Source of the DNA: Ephydatia muelleri
Taxonomy: Eukaryota > Porifera > Demospongiae > Spongillida > Spongillidae
Reading direction: 5' to 3'
Assembly (NCBI GenBank): GCA_013339895.1
Contig: JABACO010000003.1
Span: 13,405,460 to 13,469,459, forward strand
DNA: 64,000 bases
The notes beneath the pieces were generated by a model. It had not been told where the DNA came from. It ran no database searches and was given only the letters and a program-made list of their open reading frames with translations. Position 1 is the first letter of the stretch, and every line of letters begins with the position of its first letter. A program made the position numbers and the translations under genes. Below are positions 62,001 through 64,000 of the stretch, one piece after another.

Positions 62001-63948
62001 GACGCTTCCCTCAGATTCTGTTGCAACCCACGAATGCATGTCCAGATTTTGGTATTTTTGCCTTCATGTGTGCAAAATTGTATAGAGAACGCCCTTTTTC
62101 TCGTTTGGTTTCCCATCATATGCACGCCAAATGTCCTATTAATATTGCAAAGTGTTTAGGCGGTTCATATATCCCACACACCGCAGGAATATTGGTTGGA
62201 TTTGATGAGCGTTTTGTTCAAGTGACAGAGGCGATAAACAATTCCATCAACATTTGTGGATTTTTGAGAAGCTTGACTGGAATATGGAAAAGTAACCTTT
62301 CAGCAATACTCGTGGTTGTCAACAGCACAGCTAAAGGTTTGTTCCACTTGCATGTGAATCCCATCATACGATTAAGTATCGCCAGTTTGCATGTTGAGTT
62401 GCATGGGCAGAAGTTTATTCAACAAAAATCAGTTTACATATTGCAATCTTCAGTAAATGCTACTTGTGATTCATTCAAATAGAAAGGTCTTATTATGAGG
62501 TGACAGAGGGTGAGGCAAAAAATATTGCTATATCCAGTCCAGCTAGTTGTCTGGTTTGGTTAGCTTATACCTAAACATATAAGTGCAGACAGCAATGAGC
62601 TTAGGAATCGTGCAAGACTACTTTAGGGCTACAATAATACATAGGTTCTAGTACCATGTTATTAAGTGTATCAATCATGTTTTAGGTATGGAGGACTACA
62701 TCATTCCAAGTGATGCAATTACATTTTGGTCGTGGACCAGTCCGGAAAGCACGAGATGGTGTGTCAACATCTTGATTATTGACGACAACATTGTTGAAGA
62801 CTCGGAACAGTTGACACTGGAATTAGTGTCTACGAATCCTCTTGTCACGGTTCAGGAGAACTTTTCACTGGTCACAGTGAACATAACTGAGCAACCTACC
62901 GATTGTAAGTGGGGACATAAAATGCCAAATCACGTGCTTTCCACGTCATACCTTGTTATGCACTTTACGTATAGAGCATTCCGGCAATCAATCACCATGT
63001 TCTCTCCATCCAGATGTTGTAATAGAAATGCAGTACTTGTCGTTGAGCATCAGCGAAAACAATTCCTACGCAACAGTGTGCGCTGTGATCACCAGTGGCA
63101 TTCTGGGGAAAAATGTAACAGTTGTCATGGTCACCCACTCCATCACGGGTAAGAGATGATACATTGCATTGTGATGACGGCTATGCTTCATCATTACGTC
63201 TCTGCTAAAGCCATTGACAGGAAAGACTATGTTGGTGGCATTTTCACGCTCGTCTTCACATCTGGACAATCGGCAGTTGGAAACAATTTGCAGTGCATCG
63301 ATCTGGTCTTAATTGATGACCACGAGTTTGAAAATGAGGAACATCTTTCCATTACGTTAATCTCAACTTCAGAATTTGCTTCGGTTGTGAGAATATCACC
63401 CATAAAGAAAGAACTTCTTGTACTGATAATAGAAATCCCAACTACTGACAGTAAGTATAAAACAGTTATCAAGGGTGATGAGTTATTGTGTTCTCTATCA
63501 GTTATTCAGATTGGAATGAAGGAATCATTTTACCAAGCAGTAGAAGGAGAGACACCATTTGTTACAATCTGTGCGGTCCTGTATCAGGGAGCACTGGCAC
63601 GTGACTTGACAGTGATGCTGACGGTTCTCAACAGCACTGTTGGAGACACAGGTACGGTATTGATGATTTCAATTACTTAGCGATGACTATGGAAATATGT
63701 TTGTACCCCACCAGCAATTTCGGGACATGACTACGTACTGCAATCCCAGACCCTCACCTTCATGTACGATGAATCGAACAACATCAGCAGCACTCCTTGT
63801 GTGAATGTGACCATACTGGACGATCATTTTCCCGAGAATGACCTATATGTTACTCTTGGACTCTCGGTGGCTTCTAATGACAGCAATGATGTCTTTGTAG
63901 GACCAGGAAAGAATCAGACCACAGTAAAGATTTTGGATGATGATCATG
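21110..63948 (+). CDS. giant multi-Calx-beta gene (84 exons, 42 domains), 3' incomplete
   Basis: A single plus-strand gene read as 84 exons, about 5,240 codons. Each Calx-beta domain is split into an A exon (135-159 bp; strands ending in a short 'xSTAK/xSITG' motif) and a B exon (198-240 bp; 'xDYxxxxxxxxF...C...IIDDxxxEx'). Every exon length is divisible by three, every intron is phase 1 with GT-AG ends, and no exon has a stop. Calx-beta domains bind calcium through acidic loop residues and occur in extracellular adhesion proteins and Na/Ca exchangers. Arrays of them form the core of sponge aggregation factors. No transmembrane segment, von Willebrand D domain or other domain is visible in the window, and neither the start nor the end of the gene is present. 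Several exon boundaries rest on splice consensus alone, with no transcript. Aggregation-factor-like is the best guess. Confidence 0.85.
21269..22770. other. intron within domain 1
   Basis: 1.5 kb intron. A minus-strand frame of 123 codons (22080-22451) shows no recognisable domain. Nothing else seen. Confidence 0.5.
22990..24126. other. intron between domains 1 and 2
   Basis: Non-coding apart from the GT microsatellite at 23170-23322. No mobile element recognised. A weak plus-strand frame at 23552-23755 shows no domain. Confidence 0.5.
23170..23322. repeat. GT microsatellite
   Basis: Long (GT)n with GC interruptions in the intron between domains 1 and 2. Cys/Val-rich and Thr/His-rich open frames over it are artefacts. 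Confidence 0.95.
24127..25130 (+). CDS. Calx-beta domain 2
   Basis: Exon A 24127-24270 ('TTVVMNTSTIFVNENIAVVP', ICIVI, ends GTATA) and exon B 24933-25130 ('NDYTAISVTVTIPANSIGTC', then TAITIVDDLFVEGG, ends IKDIDG). The B exon, at 198 bp, is the shortest in the gene. Intron between halves is 662 bp. A G-run lies at 24739-24751 in that intron. Confidence 0.75.
25233..25787 (+). CDS. Calx-beta domain 3
   Basis: Exon A 25233-25379 ('TFGFWANNPLTVLESSTTVQ', then ICAQM, ends GVTAK) and exon B 25572-25787 ('GSDFISQSAINITFWTGVLM', 'NCTPIVILQDNILENNED', ends EDTDG). Carries several N-glycosylation sequons (NIT, NCT, NVS). A 50-base intron separates it from domain 4. Confidence 0.8.
25838..26472 (+). 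CDS. Calx-beta domain 4
   Basis: Exon A 25838-25984 ('VTLGFTSRTFIANEGTGAPC', QICIQLL, ends ELGTAK) and exon B 26254-26472 ('YIDYIPLSSADIVFQSGASG', 'TSCINFTVIDDHAVESNE', ends YDQTD). Textbook Calx-beta B half with the acidic DDHAVESNE calcium loop. Confidence 0.85.
26536..26947 (+). CDS. Calx-beta domain 5
   Basis: Exon A 26536-26676 ('VQIGVISPDFVTEGVNLTAT', ICAVILDG, ends NITAD) and exon B 26732-26947 ('GIDYETTSASFVFTNGQTTG', 'RQCFMVAIYHSVIVEDPE', ends YDDPDD). Intron between halves is only 55 bp. The calcium loop is altered: the usual IDD reads IYH. Confidence 0.85.
27120..27541 (+). CDS. Calx-beta domain 6
   Basis: Exon A 27120-27260 ('ITFGMRSSLLYFKETDVSMP', ICVVLLSG, ends STDVTAF) and exon B 27326-27541 ('YRDYKLVNTTIVFNSSVAQG', 'SLCTDIYFIDDNIVEYSD', ends EEDTDD). 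Intron between halves is 65 bp. Confidence 0.85.
27598..28014 (+). CDS. Calx-beta domain 7
   Basis: Exon A 27598-27735 ('VSIGALYTKYNVYESLPATL', CAVILNG, ends TSITAI) and exon B 27799-28014 ('NVDYQGVRSYELVFPPGSTE', 'STVCLNISTFNDTVIQAD', ends KQNPID). Last of the diverged single domains. The next three domains already show the triplet pattern of the downstream array. Confidence 0.85.
28300..29359 (+). CDS. Calx-beta domain 8 (ancestral alpha)
   Basis: Exon A 28300-28449 (150 bp, 'VVLRMQDATIHVTEGINTSV', then AVCVLF, ends NSTAK) and exon B 29144-29359 (216 bp, 'DIQDYVIPTYTVSFPALSVV', 'PSCISINIIDDNLVGNTD', ends YEDPND). Sequence and exon lengths match the alpha domain of the downstream units, with one codon fewer in B. 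The intron (694 bp) contains a small TIR element at 28930-29088. Confidence 0.85.
28930..29088. mobile_element. small MITE-like element with poly-C end
   Basis: Short inverted ends GCGTAGGAA (28930-28938) and TTCCTACGC (29080-29088) flank a GGGGGC-rich left side and a long C-run (29034-29065) on the right. Non-coding. It lies in the intron of domain 8. Proline-rich frames over the C-run are artefacts. Confidence 0.55.
29606..30034 (+). CDS. Calx-beta domain 9 (ancestral beta)
   Basis: Exon A 29606-29740 (135 bp, 'VEVGMEYALLNVTEENLIAM', VCVLITAG, ends TYPITG) and exon B 29795-30034 (240 bp, 'AIDGKDYIGGEFKLTFSPGQ', 'SQCIDLIIINDHLLEHNE', ends EISPSD). Same lengths as the array's beta exons. Introns here are 54 and 56 bp. 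Confidence 0.85.
30091..30530 (+). CDS. Calx-beta domain 10 (ancestral gamma)
   Basis: Exon A 30091-30240 (150 bp, 'IQIGMIPLYLQVVEGQQPFV', TICAGLYDG, ends SSLGHT) and exon B 30297-30530 (234 bp, 'LFGLNYLLQSQTLTFAYNEL', 'TPCTNVTIIDNNIPENEL', ends LDDDHG). Same lengths as the array's gamma exons. Confidence 0.85.
30848..37355 (+). CDS. Calx-beta domain 11 (unit 0 alpha), split by a 6.1 kb intron
   Basis: Exon A 30848-30997 ('IVIGFDEPMLQVTEGINMSI', FVCGFV, ends DGTAK) is diverged from later alpha A exons. Exon B 37137-37355 ('IVDYIIPSDAITFSSWTNPE', 'RWCVNILIIDDNIVEDSE', ends EETAD) is nearly the same as the array copies. The mismatch in age suggests the array's recent amplification starts at or within this intron. 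The intron (30998-37136) holds several mobile elements listed separately. The same intron in later units is mostly 300-355 bp. Confidence 0.8.
30998..33280. other. large intron, left part
   Basis: AT-rich and non-coding. A segment at about 32045-32270 carries CCGGTTAT/ATAACCGGTT strings in both directions with CGAATAA motifs and ends ACCGGTTACACACCC. This resembles a degenerate TIR element, but I cannot set both ends. Nothing else recognised. Confidence 0.4.
33281..34742. mobile_element. 1.46 kb TIR element with 6-bp target duplication
   Basis: Ends are exact 12-bp inverted repeats, GCAGGGGCGGAT (33281-33292) and ATCCGCCCCTGC (34731-34742), continuing as G-rich/C-rich sequence. CGTTCA directly flanks both sides (33275-33280 and 34743-34748), a likely target-site duplication. 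No transposase is visible. The interior carries a reverse-strand non-LTR RT fragment (33579-34118) and G-rich segments with a CGGACCCCC-type hairpin near 34695. It lies in the intron of domain 11. Confidence 0.65.
33579..34118 (-). pseudogene. non-LTR RT C-terminal region
   Basis: A 179-codon minus-strand open frame reading 'LYKVYVRPLLESNTQVWNSW', 'DIQCIERVQRFFTRAILKR', 'LANLGLQSLEYRRVFYDLVM' and 'FFTERVIPIWNHLPHDVVTS'. This is the conserved C-terminal segment of CR1/L2-type and related non-LTR ORF2 proteins that follows the RT. The polymerase domain itself is absent, so the fragment cannot act alone. It sits wholly within the TIR element at 33281-34742. Confidence 0.75.
34875..35031. repeat. 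foldback inverted repeat
   Basis: Left arm 34875-34949 pairs with right arm 34975-35031 in three blocks: GTTCTCGCACTTGTATTTGG (34875 on) with its complement ending 35031, GAACTAGTGGTTAAGTG (34918-34934) with 34990-35006, and AATTAGTCCC (34940-34949) with 34975-34984. The left arm has about 17 extra unpaired bases. It is foldback or MITE-like, non-coding, just right of the TIR element. Confidence 0.75.
35200..36430 (+). pseudogene. hAT/ZMYM1-like transposase, broken
   Basis: Plus-strand remnant. A TTF-type zinc finger region at about 35330-35560 reads 'CYYCMTAENQGLLKCG' and 'DDAFTKTGGYSQWKKALDRF' with a following HHEAV. A DUF4371-like part at 35676-35960 follows ('QSITNEAAGKYYTIMIDEAA'). Further down, in another frame, 'QCYDGAGNMARIRSGLEARI' and 'AIHTLCYGHALI' occur at about 36182-36300. 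This is the order of ZMYM1-like hAT-derived proteins. Stops and shifts occur between blocks, and an 85-bp piece of the zinc finger part is duplicated at about 35965-36055. It is not functional and lies in the intron of domain 11. Confidence 0.7.
36831..36909. repeat. near-perfect 22-bp palindrome with outer stem
   Basis: 36851-36872 (TTACAAGGTTCAATTCAATC, then AA) and 36875-36896 are exact reverse complements with two bases between. An outer stem ATCAAAGAACA (36831-36841) pairs with 36899-36909. It lies about 230 bases upstream of exon B of domain 11. Confidence 0.85.
36981..37006. repeat. 12-bp hairpin
   Basis: AGGTGTTGGAAA (36981-36992) and TTTCCAACACCT (36995-37006) are perfect inverted copies separated by two bases. 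It lies 130 bases before the acceptor of exon B of domain 11. Function unknown. Confidence 0.8.
37468..38402 (+). CDS. Calx-beta domains 12-13 (unit 0 beta and gamma)
   Basis: Beta: exons 37468-37602 ('VVIEMQYSSLSVIESNSTIT', VCAVITSG, ends THSITG) and 37665-37904 ('AIDRKDYIGGNFTLVFTSGQ', 'LQCIDLVLIDDHEFENEE'). Gamma: exons 37956-38105 ('IQIGMMESFYRAVEGETPFV', TICAVLYQG) and 38169-38402 ('AITGRDYILQSQTLTFVYDE', 'TPCVNVTILDDHFPENDL', ends LDDDHG). Introns are 62, 51 and 63 bp. Very close to units 1-10. The following intron received the Ngaro-type element. Confidence 0.85.
38559..38644. repeat. split direct repeat B2
   Basis: Outer end of the Ngaro-type element. 86 bases that recur with few changes at 39286-39372 (B1). 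It begins CTCCCCCCTCGTACATGTAC, directly against host intron sequence. Confidence 0.85.
39119..39372. repeat. split direct repeats A2 (39119-39285) and B1 (39286-39372), adjacent
   Basis: A2 matches the A1 terminus at 43681-43826 with a few indels (shared GTTTCCGGACACGT, TTCTTCCCGCTCACAT and 'TTTCTGTCTAATTCACTTTG' through ACGTGTAT). B1 matches the B2 terminus at 38559-38644. They abut exactly at 39285/39286, forming the internal junction typical of split direct repeats. A 474-base spacer separates A2 from B2. Confidence 0.85.
39392..40444 (-). pseudogene. tyrosine recombinase of the Ngaro-type element
   Basis: The C-terminal catalytic part (39991 to 39392) has all expected residues: arginine in 'AFAGFLRCEELLKLRC', lysine in 'SSKTDQYREG', 'HSLRAGG' (H-x-x-R), 'HGRWESESAKDGYV' (W in place of the second H, then the nucleophilic Y). 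The N-terminal core-binding part is in another frame (40444-40163, 'LPATVLKCKADSTTRKYLGA' and 'FQRWKTWAE'). The two are joined by a stretch with shifts and stops at 40000-40160. It would cut and rejoin the circular DNA copy at the target. An AG-like acceptor (TTATTCTGTAG) near 40398 hints that the intact gene may have had an intron. Confidence 0.8.
40511..40800. repeat. 47-bp minisatellite inside the Ngaro-type element
   Basis: Unit 'CTGAATACAATCCGTCAACA' then CGCATAGGTTGACAACAGCCCAACTGG. Copies start at 40511, 40559, 40606, 40653, 40700 and 40747, a 47-base period (48 for the first), about six copies. It lies between the RT-RNase H and recombinase genes. Confidence 0.9.
40876..42764 (-). pseudogene. 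RT-RNase H of the Ngaro-type element
   Basis: RT (42764 to about 41940) is one clean frame with 'KRRLVVNLRHVNRFLLKQSC', 'FAFDLKSGYHHVDI'-type palm, 'VLPFGLSTAPYVFTKLLRPL' and catalytic 'LLYLDDGICAV'. RNase H (41908-41324) carries 'WIVYSDASNTGFGGYM', 'STWRELVAVG', 'VRWFTDNQNVVRI' and 'EENHIADYISR'. The conserved C-terminal extension continues in the next frame (41352-40876, 'TVDRFATHYNAQLERFNSRY', 'GGENNWWCPP', 'SAHYWPLL'). A direct duplication with a 67-base offset (41281-41334 and 41348-41401) causes the frame break. A short break also separates RT from RNase H near 41920. Confidence 0.85.
42758..43679 (-). pseudogene. gag of the Ngaro-type element
   Basis: Starts at the ATG at 43679-43677, one base inside repeat A1's edge ('MSLEVSPVRGEGSS', then a Glu/Leu-rich coiled segment 'LAQLLEEVRRLREGQEDAAL' and 'PYIFKRRGNENQYRF'). 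A frameshift near 43400-43440 moves the rest to another frame ('AAFDRAKEVLREGMDLISRR', 'RRQKLIKFADRSEAGWAVVD'). A CCHC zinc knuckle, 'CFQCGQFGHIKRNC', follows at about 42955-42995. The end overlaps the RT start by a few bases. Confidence 0.75.
43681..43826. repeat. split direct repeat A1
   Basis: Right end of the Ngaro-type element, 146 bases matching 39119-39285. It ends ACGTGTAT directly against host sequence TTCTTCTGATTTTG, which continues the intron as seen in units 1-5. Confidence 0.85.
43993..45735 (+). CDS. Calx-beta unit 1 (domains 14-16)
   Basis: Alpha 43993-44142 and 44471-44689; beta 44802-44936 and 44998-45237; gamma 45289-45438 and 45502-45735. Exon sizes 150/219/135/240/150/234, total 376 codons. 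Alpha reads 'ILVGFDERFVQVTEAINNSI' and 'MEDYIIPSDAIAFSSW'. One change here is TVAKG-type 'LVINNSTAK' in alpha A. Gamma B ends LDDDQG before an unusual GTTTGT donor, where other units have GTATGT. Confidence 0.85.
46086..47368 (+). CDS. Calx-beta unit 2, shortened, with hybrid exon (domains 17-18)
   Basis: Alpha 46086-46235 and 46548-46766; beta A 46876-47010; then a single 297-bp hybrid exon, 47072-47368. The hybrid reads beta B up to 'SPAKKELLVL' and then switches in frame to the end of gamma B ('VASNDSSDLFVGPGKNQTTI', ends LDDDHG). Compared with unit 3, about 442 bases are missing (the end of beta B, gamma A and most of gamma B). The reading frame, splice sites and phase are all kept, so the unit encodes two domains rather than three, the second with about 19 extra residues. 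Confidence 0.85.
47705..49462 (+). CDS. Calx-beta unit 3 (domains 19-21)
   Basis: Alpha 47705-47854 and 48200-48418; beta 48528-48662 and 48724-48963; gamma 49016-49165 and 49229-49462. All six exons have the standard sizes. Alpha A reads FNERF where the others read FDERF or FDEHF, and its donor is GTTAGT. Beta B starts AFDGKDY. The intron between beta B and gamma A is the 52-base form. Confidence 0.85.
49807..51574 (+). CDS. Calx-beta unit 4 (domains 22-24)
   Basis: Alpha 49807-49956 and 50309-50527; beta 50640-50774 and 50836-51075; gamma 51128-51277 and 51341-51574. Standard exon sizes. Alpha A lacks the usual NST sequon near its end (reads VVKGTSK). Alpha B reads DDNTVEDSE and TNQLVSV, shared in part with unit 5. 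Gamma B has LDYILQFQ where most units have RDYILQSQ. Confidence 0.85.
51919..53677 (+). CDS. Calx-beta unit 5 (domains 25-27)
   Basis: Alpha 51919-52068 and 52412-52630; beta 52743-52877 and 52939-53178; gamma 53231-53380 and 53444-53677. Standard sizes. Gamma A reads AVEKETPF (also in unit 9) and gamma B reads VGHEQNQTT where others have VGPGKNQTT. 52-base beta-gamma intron. Confidence 0.85.
54023..55736 (+). CDS. Calx-beta unit 6 (domains 28-30)
   Basis: Alpha 54023-54172 and 54475-54693; beta 54803-54937 and 54999-55238; gamma 55290-55439 and 55503-55736. Standard sizes. Alpha B is the 'SSESTRWC...TVEDLE' form with a GTTGCAG acceptor, shared with units 7 and 9. Gamma B reads LDNHFPNNDL, weakening the acidic calcium loop. 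The beta B donor is GTATGT, as in unit 8. Confidence 0.85.
56071..57786 (+). CDS. Calx-beta unit 7 (domains 31-33)
   Basis: Alpha 56071-56220 and 56524-56742; beta 56852-56986 and 57048-57287; gamma 57340-57489 and 57553-57786. Standard sizes. From alpha B through beta A (56524 to about 56990) it looks base-for-base the same as unit 6, while beta B and the 52-base intron are of the unit 3-5 type, so the unit is a mosaic. Confidence 0.85.
58125..59829 (+). CDS. Calx-beta unit 8 (domains 34-36)
   Basis: Alpha 58125-58274 and 58568-58786; beta 58896-59030 and 59092-59331; gamma 59383-59532 and 59596-59829. Standard sizes. Alpha B begins DIEDYIIPS (ATA where other units have ATG). Gamma A reads VEGKTSYVTIC where others read VEGETPFVTIC. 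51-base beta-gamma intron with GTATGT donor. Confidence 0.85.
60168..61882 (+). CDS. Calx-beta unit 9 (domains 37-39)
   Basis: Alpha 60168-60317 and 60621-60839; beta 60949-61083 and 61145-61384; gamma 61436-61585 and 61649-61882. Standard sizes. Alpha A reads GFVRSLTG. Alpha B is the TVEDLE form. Beta B ends KEIPTTD. Gamma B reads LDDYFPENDLYVSLGLLVAS, several private changes. Confidence 0.85.
62187..63948 (+). CDS. Calx-beta unit 10 (domains 40-42), last seen
   Basis: Alpha 62187-62336 and 62686-62904; beta 63014-63148 and 63211-63450; gamma 63502-63651 and 63715-63948. Standard sizes. Beta is the most diverged copy in the array ('LSLSISENNSYATVCAVITS', 'GIFTLVFTSGQSAVGNN', 'EEHLSITLISTSE'). 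The alpha A acceptor is CCGCAG, where others have CTCAG. After the donor at 63949 the intron differs from the other units, so this may be the last copy or a new intron type. Confidence 0.85.
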
Positions 63949-64000
63949 GTATGTAGATGAAGTTGTGCGATTATTTTATAAAGAAATGCATGTAATGTGC

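Overview
The window looks like genomic DNA from an early-branching animal, most likely a demosponge. Three things point there. It has very short spliceosomal introns, many of 50-65 bases. It carries a very large gene made only of Calx-beta domains, the domain that dominates sponge aggregation-factor core proteins. It also holds a mixed load of old gypsy, R2-like, Ngaro/DIRS, hAT and MITE relics. There is no operon structure and no prokaryotic signal. The species call is an inference.

Layout. 1-2.9 kb: a broken minus-strand gypsy LTR retrotransposon (RNase H, RT, protease, zinc knuckles, gag, primer-binding site complementary to the 3' half of a tRNA-Leu). 4.2-4.5 kb: a broken THAP-domain gene. 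5-7.4 kb: a minisatellite, a fragment of an R2-like retrotransposon and a MITE. 8.3-12.4 kb: a minus-strand Roco (LRR-Roc-COR) gene with several frame breaks and possible upstream exons. 13.4-18.5 kb: retroelement debris, including a 2.4 kb RT plus restriction-like endonuclease relic, and a damaged Calx-beta module on the minus strand. 18.5-21.1 kb: mostly empty.

21.1-63.9 kb is one plus-strand gene that continues past the right edge. I read 84 exons forming 42 Calx-beta domains (about 5,240 codons in this window). Each domain is split between an 'A' exon and a 'B' exon. Every exon is a multiple of three long and every intron is phase 1. Each half carries one conserved cysteine. Domains 1-7 are diverged singles. 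Domains 8-10 form a diverged triplet (alpha, beta, gamma) whose exon lengths match the later units apart from one codon. Domains 11-42 are that triplet amplified into eleven units, mostly 2.05-2.1 kb apart and very alike in exons and introns. One unit has an in-frame deletion that makes a hybrid exon, and patterns of shared variants suggest gene conversion.

Two introns of this gene have collected mobile elements. The intron inside domain 11 (6.1 kb) holds a TIR element carrying a non-LTR RT fragment, a foldback repeat, a broken hAT/ZMYM1-like transposase and two palindromes. The intron after domain 13 holds a 5.27 kb Ngaro-type tyrosine-recombinase retrotransposon with split direct repeats. 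Its exact insertion point can be read by comparison with the same intron in the other units.

The most interesting system is the Calx-beta array: a cysteine-paired, sequon-rich, homogenising repeat gene consistent with an aggregation-factor or allorecognition-type surface or matrix protein. That role is inference from family knowledge, not shown by the sequence.
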